DNA from: Amycolatopsis japonica
GTDB taxonomy: Bacteria > Actinomycetota > Actinomycetes > Mycobacteriales > Pseudonocardiaceae
Reading direction: 5' to 3'
DNA: 64,000 bases
Assembly (NCBI RefSeq): GCF_000732925.1
Contig: NZ_CP008953.1
Span: 7,681,001-7,745,000, forward strand
Every line of letters begins with the position of its first letter. Positions within the stretch are counted from its first letter, which is position 1. Both the position numbers and the translations under genes were made by a program. Below are positions 34,336 to 43,183 of this stretch, one piece after another. The notes below the pieces were generated by a model. It ran no database searches, was not told the DNA's origin, and saw nothing but the letters and a program-made list of their open reading frames with translations.

Positions 34336-35268
34336 GTGGACGACTTCTTCGTGCTGGACGATCCGGCGGATCGCGTCAAGGCCCTGCGCGACCGCGAGCT
34401 CAGCTCGAACCCGGGCGGCGCCGCGGCCGAGACGCCGAACCTCCTGCTGATGGACGGCGCGGACCACCGGCGGCTGCGCGCGGTCGTCAAGGAGGTCATC
34501 GCCCTGGTGGAGCCGCTCCCGGAGGCGGTGCTCACCGACCTCCGGAGCGCGATTAGCCCGCTAAAGTCGCTCCGGCGGTTCGATCTCGTGGCCGATTTCG
34601 CCAGGCCCGCGGCGGCCAGGGTGACGGAGGCGGTGCTCGGCACGGTCGAGCCACTCGGCGAGAAGCTGCTGACGAACCTTTCGGAGACCGCCGCGAACCT
34701 GGACGTCTGGTCGGGCGGGCCCGCCGGAGCCGACACCGCCGCGCTGAGGGTCGCGATGTTCTTCCTGAAGGCGACGGCCGTCGAAGGCGGCGGGCTGGCG
34801 CTGCTCCGCGAAGCACACAAAGCGGGCCGGATCACCGAGGACGAGCTGATGATCACGCCGGTGATGCTCGCCCACGCGGCGTACGAGAACTCCATGAACT
34901 TCCTCGCCCTCGCCGGCCTCGAACTCCTACGCCGCCCCGACGTTCTCGACGACGTACGCGGCCTGATCCACTCAGTCGCCCCGACCCGCTTCGCCGCTCG
35001 ACGCGTGACCACGCCGTTCTCCTTGGCGGGCAAGGACTTCACGACCGGGGACAAACTGGCCATCCCGCTGGGCCCCGACGCCGAGCTCGCCTTCGGCCTC
35101 GGCAGGCACACCTGTCCCGGCTCGCGGGTCGCGGTCGCCGAGGGCGAAGCCGCGCTTCGCGCCCTCGCCGAGATCCTGACTCCCGACCATGTCGCCGAAG
35201 ACGTGCGATACAAGACGCACGCCGTCTTCCACGGCGTCGAGCGGGCCATCGTCACGCTGCGGACCTGA
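34336..35268 (+). CDS. Short, atypical cytochrome P450-like protein
   Basis: 310 residues against about 400 for bacterial P450s. The heme-ligand loop FGLGRHTCPGSRVAVAEGE is intact, with Cys260. The I-helix region reads AHAAYENSM without the usual AGxxT, and the K-helix ExxR pair is missing: the stretch before APTRFAARRV reads DVRGLIHSV. About 90 N-terminal residues of the typical fold are absent. It may oxidise an ACP-bound acyl chain made by the divergent FAAL-ACP pair, or may have lost activity. A palindromic element is read in frame at residues 70-80. The GTG start shares a very short promoter region with FAAL. Confidence 0.78.
   Translation: MDDFFVLDDPADRVKALRDRELSSNPGGAAAETPNLLLMDGADHRRLRAVVKEVIALVEPLPEAVLTDLRSAISPLKSLRRFDLVADFARPAAARVTEAVLGTVEPLGEKLLTNLSETAANLDVWSGGPAGADTAALRVAMFFLKATAVEGGGLALLREAHKAGRITEDELMITPVMLAHAAYENSMNFLALAGLELLRRPDVLDDVRGLIHSVAPTRFAARRVTTPFSLAGKDFTTGDKLAIPLGPDAELAFGLGRHTCPGSRVAVAEGEAALRALAEILTPDHVAEDVRYKTHAVFHGVERAIVTLRT
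34544..34573. repeat. 30-bp palindromic element inside the P450-like gene
   Basis: Halves GGAGCGCGATTAGC and GCTAAAGTCGCTCC around CC, flanked by further pairing bases. It reads R-S-A-I-S-P-L-K-S-L in the gene frame. Confidence 0.88.
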
Positions 35269-35272
35269 CCGC

Positions 35273-35752
35273 TCAGGTCGCCAGCCAATCGGTGTTGGCG
35301 AAATCGTCGTCGTCACCCCGCGCGGCCGCCGCCCGCCGGTGCCGCCCGGCCGGACGCTCTTCCGGAACGGGAGCCGGCGCAGGCGGCGGAGGTGTCGGCG
35401 CGGGAGGAGCGGGCGGCCGGAACGCGACCGGCTGCTCCTCCGCCGTCCGATACCCGGCCCGACGCTCGTTCTCGGCCTCGTCTTCCTCGAACCCGAAGTC
35501 GCCGTCGTCCTCGACCTTCTCGCTCAACGTCGACTCGGTCGCCCAGCCGCCCGCGGCCTCCGCGCGCCGCTTCTGCTCGCTTCGCGCCGCCAAGGCCGCG
35601 CTCGTCTCCTGCTTGAGCTGGTCGCCCGCGGTCCGGGTCTCCTCGATCGTCTTGGCCGCGCGGTTGTCGACCAGGTACATCCGGTCGCCGTTCTCGCGCT
35701 CCAGCCCGGCCAGCTTGTGCCGGAGCGTGGCGAGATCCTCTTCAGGATTCAC
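35273..35752 (-). CDS. T7SS-cassette small protein with acidic C-terminal motif (copy B)
   Basis: 159 residues from a GTG with AGGGG upstream. The order matches copy A: a helical N-terminus with heptad-like charges, AGGWATE, an acidic patch (DFGFEEDE), a proline-rich linker, the basic GRHRR and the end DDDDFANTDWLAT. Its stop lies 4 nt from the stop of the convergent P450-like gene. Function unknown. Confidence 0.7.
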   Translation of the reverse strand: MNPEEDLATLRHKLAGLERENGDRMYLVDNRAAKTIEETRTAGDQLKQETSAALAARSEQKRRAEAAGGWATESTLSEKVEDDGDFGFEEDEAENERRAGYRTAEEQPVAFRPPAPPAPTPPPPAPAPVPEERPAGRHRRAAAARGDDDDFANTDWLAT

Positions 35753-35763
35753 TGACCCCTCCC

Positions 35764-38205
35764 CTAGCGGAAGCCGATGACGCCGTCGTCGTCGAGCGAG
35801 CCGCTGATCCGGCTGCCCGTCGTCGTCGCGGTGTCGAAAAGGCCGCCGTCGACCCGGTATCCGCTGGACGTGCGCTGCTGATCTTCACCGGACCCTTGCC
35901 CGCCTCCGGCCGCGCCGCCGCCCATCATGCCCATGCCGCCCATCATCCCCGCACTGGCCGCGGCCGGATCCTGGGCGCCCCCTCCCGGAGCGGAGCCGAG
36001 CCCGGACGACGTCGTGGGCGAGGCCCCGCCGCCACCGGTCCCGGCCGGATCCGACGTCTCGCCGAGTCCGTTGTCCCCACCGGCGAACGGGTCGCTCAGC
36101 GACTGGGCCGACGTCGATTCGGGATCACCTCCGGCCGCCACCGGTTCGGCCTGAGCGGGCGCTCCGCCGCCGGCCCCTCCGGACGTGGCGTCATGCTGAC
36201 GGGCAGCCGGCTCGGCCTGCTGAGGTGCGGCCTCTTCGACGGGCTGTGCGGCGGCATGCCTTCCGGCCGTCTGCGGTGTCGATTCCGGGCTCGCGTGGCG
36301 GCCGGCCGCCGGCTCGTCCTCGCCCAGCGTGTACTTCGACGGATGCCCCGAACCGTCGTCGACGGTCACCAACGTCGGCCCGTCGGGACCGCTCGGCCGT
36401 TCCGCGGTGATCTTGAGGCCGCCGTCCTCGATGTGGATCTTGCCGTCGGGACCCGGCTGATGGACCTGCCCCGGAGGCGCCGTCGGACGCGAGGCCGCCT
36501 GCTGATCCATCCGCTCGGCGGTGTCCCGGTGCACCGGGCCGCCCGCCGAGTCACCGGTTCCCGGCGTGGCCTTGCCGTCACCGAAATCGAGGTCGTAGTC
36601 CTTGACCTGACCGGTGCCGTCCTGGACGGAGATGTCCATCTTGCCGTCGGCGCCGGGTTCGGCCATGGAGATCTTGCGGTCGCCCTGCTCGACCGTCACC
36701 GTCTCGGGCCGGGTGTCTTCCTTGATCGCTTCGCCCGTGCGGGGGTCGATCGGGTACGGCTCGCCGGTGGCCGGATCGATGTCGAGCGGCTTGTCCGTGA
36801 CCGGGTTCTTCTCCTGGCCCGGGACTTCGGGCTTTTCCGGCTCCGGGAGTTCGGTGTTGCTCGGCGTCATACGCCCGGCGCCGCCCCCACCGGACGACGG
36901 GCCACCGCCACTGGAGGACGGGCCACCGCCGCCGCTGGAGGACGGACCGCCACCGCCCTTCTCGACGGGTGGCTTTTCGACGGGCTTCTCGCCACCCGTT
37001 TCCGGGGTCTTGCCCAGATCCGCGAACGGATTCTCGACCACTTGGCCGAGCGAATCGAAGTACGCCTTCCACGCGCCGTTGATCGCGTCACGCGTGTTCT
37101 TGCACACCAGCTGGAAGTTCTCGATGTGCTTGCCGAACCAGCCGAGGAAGACGTTCTTCAGCCAGGCCACCGCCTGAGGTTTGAGGACCTCGTCGATGGT
37201 GCTCTGGTCGATGTCGCCGGCGTCGTCGTTGAACGCGTCCTTCGCTTCGATGCTCAGGAACTTGATGCAGTGGATGATGTCGTTCTGGCTGCACGAGCCG
37301 TCGGCGATGCGGATGATGCGCTCGATGTCCTGCGCCGTGGCACCGTCGATGTTGTCGGTGTACCACTTCTGCAGCCACTCGACCTTCTCACGGCAGAACT
37401 TGCCCACCGAGGCATTGGTCCGCAGAAGTCCGTCGCCCGCCGCCTTGAACGCTTCGGCGACCAGACCGGATTTGTCCGAATGGGCCTTCTGGTAGGCGCG
37501 CGCCTGCTCGGCCGCTGGGCCTTCCCAGGTGCCGAGCGAGTTCCCCAGCTTCCCGGAGACGTCCTGCGCCGACCCGGCGATGGCCGTGCCGACCGCCGTC
37601 AATTCGTCCGCGCTCGCCTTGAACAGGTTGAACGGGATGTTGTCCTGCTCATGGTAGAGCCGCTGCAGTTCGCCGAGTGAAATCGCCGCCCCGCCGCCTG
37701 CCAGGGACAGCGCGCGGACGTAAAGCGGGTGGAAGATCTCGTAGACCTTGAACCCCGACAGCCCGGGGACCATGATGTCGTTCGAATTCGCGCAGCCCGG
37801 ATCGGTCTCGGTGGCACGCCCGGCGATCTCCTGGGTCTTCGCCGCGTCCTTGTTGAGCGCGTCACGATCACCCTGCCGTCCGGCGGCCTGGTTCGCGTCG
37901 TACTTCTCGTGCGCGGTCTTGTAGGCCTTCTGGACGTCCTCGAGATAGGCGTCGTTGGAGCCGATGTCGCTCTCGGTGATCCAGTCACCGTTCATCGACT
38001 TGATGTAGTCGCGGAAGCCGTTCCGCTCGGCTTCGCTGGCGAAACCGCAGCTTTCCGGCGTCTCGTCCTCGATGTAGTCGATGTAGTTGAGGGCGAGTTC
38101 GCGTTTCGTGTCGCGGTCGATGTTCGGATCGTTGAGGATCTTCTCGACTTCGGCCCGGCTGGGAATGTCGTGGCCGCCACCGCCACCGACGTCTGCGAGG
38201 CCCAT
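35764..38205 (-). CDS. Large WXG-type T7SS substrate-like protein (copy B)
   Basis: 813 residues, paralogous to 29467-31875. The helical N-terminus holds a WEG turn in LGTWEGPAAEQARAYQ. The linker region is rich in Gly, Pro and Ser. The shared blocks are NPVTDKPLDIDPATGEPYP, GKMDISVQDGTGQVKDY, PGPDGKIHIEDGGLKITAE and LVTVDDGSGHPSKYTL. A Gly/Met-rich run (GGMGMMGGGAAGGG) precedes the tail YRVDGGLFDTATT and RISGSLDDD. No Sec signal. It overlaps the small gene upstream (TGATG). The N-terminal halves of the two copies have diverged much more than the C-terminal halves. Confidence 0.75.
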   Translation of the reverse strand: MGLADVGGGGGHDIPSRAEVEKILNDPNIDRDTKRELALNYIDYIEDETPESCGFASEAERNGFRDYIKSMNGDWITESDIGSNDAYLEDVQKAYKTAHEKYDANQAAGRQGDRDALNKDAAKTQEIAGRATETDPGCANSNDIMVPGLSGFKVYEIFHPLYVRALSLAGGGAAISLGELQRLYHEQDNIPFNLFKASADELTAVGTAIAGSAQDVSGKLGNSLGTWEGPAAEQARAYQKAHSDKSGLVAEAFKAAGDGLLRTNASVGKFCREKVEWLQKWYTDNIDGATAQDIERIIRIADGSCSQNDIIHCIKFLSIEAKDAFNDDAGDIDQSTIDEVLKPQAVAWLKNVFLGWFGKHIENFQLVCKNTRDAINGAWKAYFDSLGQVVENPFADLGKTPETGGEKPVEKPPVEKGGGGPSSSGGGGPSSSGGGPSSGGGGAGRMTPSNTELPEPEKPEVPGQEKNPVTDKPLDIDPATGEPYPIDPRTGEAIKEDTRPETVTVEQGDRKISMAEPGADGKMDISVQDGTGQVKDYDLDFGDGKATPGTGDSAGGPVHRDTAERMDQQAASRPTAPPGQVHQPGPDGKIHIEDGGLKITAERPSGPDGPTLVTVDDGSGHPSKYTLGEDEPAAGRHASPESTPQTAGRHAAAQPVEEAAPQQAEPAARQHDATSGGAGGGAPAQAEPVAAGGDPESTSAQSLSDPFAGGDNGLGETSDPAGTGGGGASPTTSSGLGSAPGGGAQDPAAASAGMMGGMGMMGGGAAGGGQGSGEDQQRTSSGYRVDGGLFDTATTTGSRISGSLDDDGVIGFR

Positions 38206-38513
38206 CAGTGCTTCCTCATCTCGGCGGCGTTGGAGTCCTCATTGGACTGGTAAAGGTCCTTGGACGCCGCGAGTTTGCGCCCGAACTCGTCCGACGCGGC
38301 GAGATAGCTGCGCGCGCATTTCGCCAGGCGCTGGATGCTCGCGGAATAGCCGTTGAAGCAGTCCCCGTGTGCCGGACCGAAGCTCGCCGCGCTCAGGTTG
38401 ATCTGCTCGACCGCCCCGATCGGCCCTTCACAGGCCTGCTTGGGCAGATCCTGCAGAACCTTGGCCGCCTCGTTCAGCTGCGCCGGATCGACCTTGTGCC
38501 CTTTACCCGCCAC
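38205..38513 (-). CDS. EspC/WXG-like small T7SS protein (copy B)
   Basis: 102 residues from a GTG at 38513 with GGAGG 6 nt upstream; a GTG two codons earlier abuts the ribosome site. Helical, with SFGPAHGDCFNGYSASI and the late motif LYQSNE, matching the YxxxD/E export signal. Four cysteines are present, which is unusual for this class. First gene of the second cassette. Confidence 0.72.
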   Translation of the reverse strand: MAGKGHKVDPAQLNEAAKVLQDLPKQACEGPIGAVEQINLSAASFGPAHGDCFNGYSASIQRLAKCARSYLAASDEFGRKLAASKDLYQSNEDSNAAEMRKH

Positions 38514-38597
38514 CGTCACCCTCCCCTAGGTATACGCACACGGAATGTACCGGGCCGGTAACCGCAGCGCAGCGACTTGGGGAGAACGTGAGAGGGC

Positions 38598-39932
38598 TTA
38601 CGAGGCGGAGGAGACGACTCCCGCGAGCCTGTCCGCGGCCGCCTGCGCGGTGTCGTGCGCGGGGGCCTCGACCATGACGCGGACCAGCTGCTCGGTGCCC
38701 GAGGGGCGCAGCAGGACACGGCCTTCTTCGCCGAGTTCGGCTTCGACGGCGCCGACGGCGTCGCGGACCGCGGCCGAGACGGCGACCGCCGCCTTGTCCG
38801 CCACCGGGACGTTCACCAGCACCTGCGGCAGGCGGTTCATGACGGCGGCGAGGTCGGCGAGCGACTTGCCGGTGGACGCCATGCGGCTCATCACGCGCAG
38901 GGCGGTGAGGAGCCCGTCGCCGGTGGTCGCGTAGGCGGGGAGGACGACGTGGCCCGACTGCTCGCCGCCGAGCGCGAACCCGCTCGCGCGGAGTTCCTCG
39001 AGGACGTAGCGGTCGCCGACGGCGGTGGTGACGAGGTCGATGCCGTGTGCGCGCATCGCCAAGTGCAGGCCGAGGTTGCTCATCACGGTCGCGACCAGGG
39101 TGTTCTTGGTCAGCTCGCCGGTCTCGGCGAGGGCGAGCGCGAGGACGGCCATGATCTGGTCGCCGTCGATCAGTTCACCCGCGGCGTCGACCGCGACACA
39201 GCGGTCGGCGTCACCGTCGTGCGCGATCCCGAGGTCGGCGCCGTGCTCGACGACGGCCGCGCGCAACGCGTCCGGGTGATTCGACCCACAGTGTTCGTTG
39301 ATGTTGACGCCGTCCGGGTCGGCGTGGATCGCGATGACCTCGGCGCCTGCCTTGCGATAGACGTCGGGGGCGGCGAAGGAGGACGCGCCGTTGGCGCAGT
39401 CGACGACGACGCGCAGGCCTTCGAGCGAGTGCGGGGTGGCCGACAGCAGGTGCTCGACGTAACGGTCACCCGCGTCGGGGACGTCCTTCACCCGGCCGAC
39501 GCCGATGCCGGTCGGGCGGGTGACGGGAGCGGCGAGACCGGCTTCGATCTCGTCTTCGATCCCGTCGGGAAGTTTGTGGCCGCCCGCCGCGAAGAGCTTG
39601 ATGCCGTTGTCGGGCATCGGGTTGTGGGAGGCGGAGATCATCACGCCGAGGTCGGCTTCGAGCGCGCCGACCAGATACGCGACGGCGGGCGTCGGGAGGA
39701 CGCCGAGGCGGAGCACGTCGGCGCCGGCGGACGTGAGGCCCGCCACGACGGCTGCCTCGAGCATCTCGCCGCTGGCGCGCGGGTCACGGCCGACGACCGC
39801 GACCGGGCGGTGCGAGCGGTCGTGGGCGGCGAGGACGCGGGCGGCGCTGGCGGCGAGCGAGAGCGCCAGCTCCGGGGTCAGCTCCTCGTTGGCGAGGCCA
39901 CGTACGCCGTCGGTACCGAATAGACGAGCCAT
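38598..39932 (-). CDS. glmM: Phosphoglucosamine mutase
   Basis: 444 residues, starting ARLFGTDGVRGLAN, from an ATG with AAGGAGGT upstream. The phosphoserine loop is ISASHNPMPDNG, the metal loop is HDGDADRCVAVD, the sugar loop is GGEQSGHVV and the C-terminal phosphate loop is RPSGTEQLVRVM. It converts glucosamine-6-phosphate to the 1-phosphate, following GlmS. It stands alone between the T7SS cassette and rpsI. Confidence 0.97.
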   Translation of the reverse strand: MARLFGTDGVRGLANEELTPELALSLAASAARVLAAHDRSHRPVAVVGRDPRASGEMLEAAVVAGLTSAGADVLRLGVLPTPAVAYLVGALEADLGVMISASHNPMPDNGIKLFAAGGHKLPDGIEDEIEAGLAAPVTRPTGIGVGRVKDVPDAGDRYVEHLLSATPHSLEGLRVVVDCANGASSFAAPDVYRKAGAEVIAIHADPDGVNINEHCGSNHPDALRAAVVEHGADLGIAHDGDADRCVAVDAAGELIDGDQIMAVLALALAETGELTKNTLVATVMSNLGLHLAMRAHGIDLVTTAVGDRYVLEELRASGFALGGEQSGHVVLPAYATTGDGLLTALRVMSRMASTGKSLADLAAVMNRLPQVLVNVPVADKAAVAVSAAVRDAVGAVEAELGEEGRVLLRPSGTEQLVRVMVEAPAHDTAQAAADRLAGVVSSAS

Positions 39933-40000
39933 CTGTCGACCTCCTTGAAAAACCACCACGACAACCTAGCCAGTGCCCCTGCCCGGCCTCCCGCACCCCC

Positions 40001-40059
40001 GGTTCGCCTTTAGCGGGCTAAACGCGACGCGCGCGACTTTAGCGGGCTAAACGCGACAC
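40001..40059. repeat. Two adjacent 30-bp TTTAGC palindromic elements
   Basis: Copies at 40001-40030 and 40030-40059 abut, sharing one base, both with GG centre and right halves GCTAAACGCGACGC and GCTAAACGCGACAC. They lie in the 257-nt gap between glmM and rpsI. Confidence 0.85.
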
Positions 40060-40131
40060 GGGTGGGGCACATGTGGCGGGTGTGACAGGTGGGACTGGGG
40101 GCGAGCGGGGAACCGAAGGACCCCGGAAACA

Positions 40132-40168
40132 CGGAAGCGCCCATCCGAAAGACGGATGGGCGCTTCCG
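40132..40168 (-). terminator. Hairpin terminator of the rplM-rpsI operon
   Basis: A perfect 16-bp stem, CGGAAGCGCCCATCCG (40132-40147) with 40153-40168, and a 5-nt loop, 21 nt downstream of the rpsI stop. Confidence 0.8.
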
Positions 40169-40189
40169 CGGGTTGCGCCAGAGGCGCGA

Positions 40190-40705
40190 TCAGCGCTTGC
40201 TGTACTGCGGAGCCTTACGGGCCTTCTTGAGGCCGTACTTCTTCCGCTCCGTGGCGCGGGCGTCACGGGTCAGGAAGCCGGCCTTCTTCAGCGCCGGGCG
40301 GTCGTCGGCGTCGACCTCGACGAGCGCACGGGCGATCGCGAGACGGAGCGCGCCGGCCTGGCCCGAGATCCCGCCACCGTGCAGGTTGGCGAAGATGTCG
40401 AACGAGTCGGGCTTGTCGACCGTCACCAGCGGCTCACGGATGAGCTGCTGGTGCACCTTGTTCGGGAAGTACTCTTCGAGCGTGCGGCCGTTGAGCTTGA
40501 ACTCACCGGTACCGGGAACGACGCGGACCCGGACGACGGCTTCCTTGCGGCGGCCGACGGTCTGGGCGTTGCCACCGGCGGCACGCGACGGGCGCGGGGC
40601 GGCGGGGGTTTCGCTGGTCGCGACGGCGTCGGCCGGGGTCCCCGCGGTCTCGACAGCCTCGACGGCCTCGGTCTCGGTGCTGGTCACAGACTGTTCCTCA
40701 CTCAC
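40190..40705 (-). CDS. rpsI: 30S ribosomal protein S9
   Basis: 171 residues. The conserved S9 body starts at about residue 45 (AQTVGRRKEAVVRVRV) and ends with the basic tail KKARKAPQYSKR, which reaches the ribosomal P site. The first 45 residues are an acidic, Ala/Thr-rich extension common in actinobacteria. It overlaps rplM by 4 nt. Confidence 0.97.
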   Translation of the reverse strand: MSEEQSVTSTETEAVEAVETAGTPADAVATSETPAAPRPSRAAGGNAQTVGRRKEAVVRVRVVPGTGEFKLNGRTLEEYFPNKVHQQLIREPLVTVDKPDSFDIFANLHGGGISGQAGALRLAIARALVEVDADDRPALKKAGFLTRDARATERKKYGLKKARKAPQYSKR

Positions 40706-41154
40706 TTCGCGACCTGCGCGATCTTGGTGATCTCGCGCGCCTGCGGCTGCTGCGCGGCGTGCGGGTGCTCGGCGCCGGCGTAGACCTTGAGCTTCTTCGC
40801 CTGGGCGCGGCCGAGCTTGTTCTTCGGGAGCATGCCCTTGACGACCTTCTCGAGCAGGTGCTCGGGCTTGGTGTCGAGCAGCTCGCCGAAGGAGCGCTTC
40901 CGCAGACCACCGGGGTAACCGCTGTGCCGGTACGCGAACTTCTGCTCGCGCTTGTTACCGGTGAGCGCGACCTTCTCGGCGTTGACGATGATGACGAAGT
41001 CACCGGTGTCCACGTGCGGGGCGTAGGTCGGCTTGTGCTTGCCGCGCAGCAGCGTGGCGACCTCGGTCGCGAGCCGGCCGAGCACGACATCCTCGGCGTC
41101 GATCACGTGCCAGGCACGAGTGACGTCGCCGGGCTTGGGGCTGTACGTGGGCAA
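40702..41154 (-). CDS. rplM: 50S ribosomal protein L13
   Basis: 150 residues: YSPKPGDVTRAWHVIDAEDV, then GDFVIIVNAEKVALTG and the C-terminal LKVYAGAEHPHAAQQP, all L13 signatures. First gene of rplM-rpsI. In M. tuberculosis this pair adjoins the ESX-4 genes, as here. Confidence 0.97.
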   Translation of the reverse strand: MPTYSPKPGDVTRAWHVIDAEDVVLGRLATEVATLLRGKHKPTYAPHVDTGDFVIIVNAEKVALTGNKREQKFAYRHSGYPGGLRKRSFGELLDTKPEHLLEKVVKGMLPKNKLGRAQAKKLKVYAGAEHPHAAQQPQAREITKIAQVAK

Positions 41155-41430
41155 GGGTCTACCTCGTCGTCAACATTGCGTGTGGGTTCTGTGCGGGCCT
41201 AGCGCTTACGCGCCGCAGCGCACAACGACATATGAAGATACCCCCACGCCCGACCCTACTGCGAAGCGGGGGTCGGTCCGGGGTCCCATACTAGGACCGG
41301 CGCCCGGCGGGCGCCCCGCAACTGTACCTCGCCGGTGTGGCGGAACCGCCCACGGCATCATCCTTCGCGGGAGAGGATGAGACGATCCGGACGCGCACCG
41401 CGCGCGGGGGACTCGATCAGGGGAACGGCG

Positions 41431-42321
41431 ATGAACAAACGTCCAACGACCATCTTGTGCGTGCTGAGCGCCGTGCTGGCGCTGACCACCGCCTGCGGCC
41501 AAGGGCGCGCGGGCACGGCCGTGCCGAAGGGCGACGACGCGGCGACCTACGTCGGCACGAAGTTCGAAACCGCGATGAACAAGCTGCAGGACACCATCGG
41601 CCAGCAGCGCGACGTCACCAGCGAGTCGGGCGCCTACTTCCGGTTCGACGAGAAGTACATCCGCAGCACGATCTCCTCGGCCCGCACCGGCTCGCCGGAA
41701 AGCCGGGTCAGCCGTCAGCGCTCGCAGAAGAACCCGGACGACAGCATCGACTGGTACACCCCCGGCGACGGAGCCGTCGAGTACGTGTACCTCGGCCCCG
41801 TCTACAAGAGCCTCGCCCCGACGCCGTGGGTTTCGATGCTGAAGTCCGAAGCCGGGCTGACCATCCCCTGCGCGTGGGTCGGCATCATCACCGCCTGCAA
41901 GATGGCGGACGCGATCGCCGTGTCCTACAACGCGGACAAGAAGATCGTGAAGGGCGCCAAGAGTCTTCCGGAGAACCGGATCGAGCTGACCGCCGACGTC
42001 CCGTTCGGCAAGTTCATGGAACGGCGCGTGGAGATCCTGCCGACGTCGATCAGCAGCGCGGTCACGGCCGAGATGAAGAAGGCCCCGGTGCACACCACCG
42101 TCTCCCTCAACCCGGACGGGACGCTGAGCCAGATCGTGATGGAGGCCAAGATCGAGGGCGGCGGGCACAAGATCGAGCTGCGCTACGACTTCCGCTTCAC
42201 GGGCAAGGCGAGCACGCAGGATCTGCCGAAGCTGCCGGACGCCTCGCAGATCACCGTGCTGCCGGACAAGGCCGCCAAGGACGACTTCAACCGCCGCTTC
42301 AACGAGCTGAAAGGCGTCTGA
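41431..42321 (+). CDS. Predicted lipoprotein
   Basis: 296 residues. A lipoprotein signal with lipobox LTTAC places the acylated cysteine at residue 22. The mature part has mixed strands and helices and ends FNRRFNELKGV. No family is recognised; the pattern of a lipoprotein with beta strands (HKIELRYDFRFTG) recalls LppX/LprG-like fatty-ligand carriers only loosely. It is followed after 3 nt by a DUF4333 protein and is likely co-transcribed with it. Confidence 0.75.
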   Translation: MNKRPTTILCVLSAVLALTTACGQGRAGTAVPKGDDAATYVGTKFETAMNKLQDTIGQQRDVTSESGAYFRFDEKYIRSTISSARTGSPESRVSRQRSQKNPDDSIDWYTPGDGAVEYVYLGPVYKSLAPTPWVSMLKSEAGLTIPCAWVGIITACKMADAIAVSYNADKKIVKGAKSLPENRIELTADVPFGKFMERRVEILPTSISSAVTAEMKKAPVHTTVSLNPDGTLSQIVMEAKIEGGGHKIELRYDFRFTGKASTQDLPKLPDASQITVLPDKAAKDDFNRRFNELKGV

Positions 42322-42324
42322 GGC

Positions 42325-43062
42325 ATGACCGAACAGCAGCCGCAACAGCCGCAGCAGTGGTGGCAGCCCCCGGCGAATCCCGGGAACCAGCAGCAGGGCT
42401 GGCAACAGGAAGGCCAGGCCACCGGACCGCATGCCGGGCAGTGGCAGCAGAACGACGCGGGCGCCGCGAACACCGGCTCCTACACCGGGCAATGGCAGCA
42501 GCAGCCCGGCGTCACCGGCTCTTTTTCCGGGCCCTGGCAGCAAAGCGCACCCCCGGCGCAGGGCACGGGGTGGCAGCAACCGCAGCAACCGCCTATGCCA
42601 CAGCAGCAGGATTGGCAAGCACAGCAACAAAGTCCGGGCACTCCCCCGCAGGGTCAGTACGGCGGAGGGTTCCAGCCCGCGCAGCAGGCACAGCCGTCTC
42701 AGTACGGCGGGCTCGGCGCCTTCGGGACGGAGCCCGCGAAGAAGCCCAAGGCTTCCAAGAAGACCTTGCTGATCGGCGGGATCGCGGCCGCCGTCGTGAT
42801 CGGGGGCGGCGTCGGGGCCTGGCTGCTCGGCGCCTTCGCCGGTGACACGCTCGATCAGAAATCGGTCCAGGACGGTGTCGTCCGCGTGCTCAACGAAAAC
42901 TACGGGGAGCCGGACGTGAAGAACGTGAGCTGTCCTTCCGGCCAACCGGTGGAGAACGGCGCCACGTTCGACTGCTCGATCGACCTTTCGGGACAGCAGA
43001 AGAAGGTCACCGTCCGGGTGCTGAACACCACCCCGGAATTCGAGGTCGGCGCGCCGCACTGA
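42325..43062 (+). CDS. Gln/Pro-rich membrane protein with DUF4333 domain
   Basis: 245 residues. A long disordered cytoplasmic N-terminus (about 1-140) is packed with Gln, Pro, Gly and Trp; it is followed by a lysine cluster and one membrane span (LLIGGIAAAVVIGGGVGAWLLG). The external domain (about 170-245) has two cysteines (NVSCPSG, TFDCSIDL), the DUF4333 pattern common in actinobacteria. Function unknown. The neighbouring lipoprotein suggests a shared envelope role. Confidence 0.8.
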   Translation: MTEQQPQQPQQWWQPPANPGNQQQGWQQEGQATGPHAGQWQQNDAGAANTGSYTGQWQQQPGVTGSFSGPWQQSAPPAQGTGWQQPQQPPMPQQQDWQAQQQSPGTPPQGQYGGGFQPAQQAQPSQYGGLGAFGTEPAKKPKASKKTLLIGGIAAAVVIGGGVGAWLLGAFAGDTLDQKSVQDGVVRVLNENYGEPDVKNVSCPSGQPVENGATFDCSIDLSGQQKKVTVRVLNTTPEFEVGAPH

Positions 43063-43077
43063 GCGGTACGGACACGG

Positions 43078-43106
43078 AAAGCCGCGACGGAGACCGTCGC
43101 GGCTTT
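43078..43106 (+). terminator. Hairpin terminator after the DUF4333 gene
   Basis: AAAGCCGCGACGG (43078-43090) pairs with CCGTCGCGGCTTT (43094-43106) with a 3-nt loop, and the 3' arm runs into TTTT. Confidence 0.85.
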
Positions 43107-43123
43107 TCCTTTGACACAAACGA

Positions 43124-43162
43124 AACGGCGGGCTCGGCATCCGAGGATGCCTGCCCGCCGTT
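43124..43162 (-). terminator. Hairpin terminator of the esx pair
   Basis: AACGGCGGGC (43124-43133) pairs with GCCCGCCGTT (43153-43162), with inner pairing GGCATCC/GGATGCC. It lies just downstream of the leftward esx genes. Confidence 0.75.
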
Positions 43163-43183
43163 GCTCGTTCGGAGCCGGGAGAC

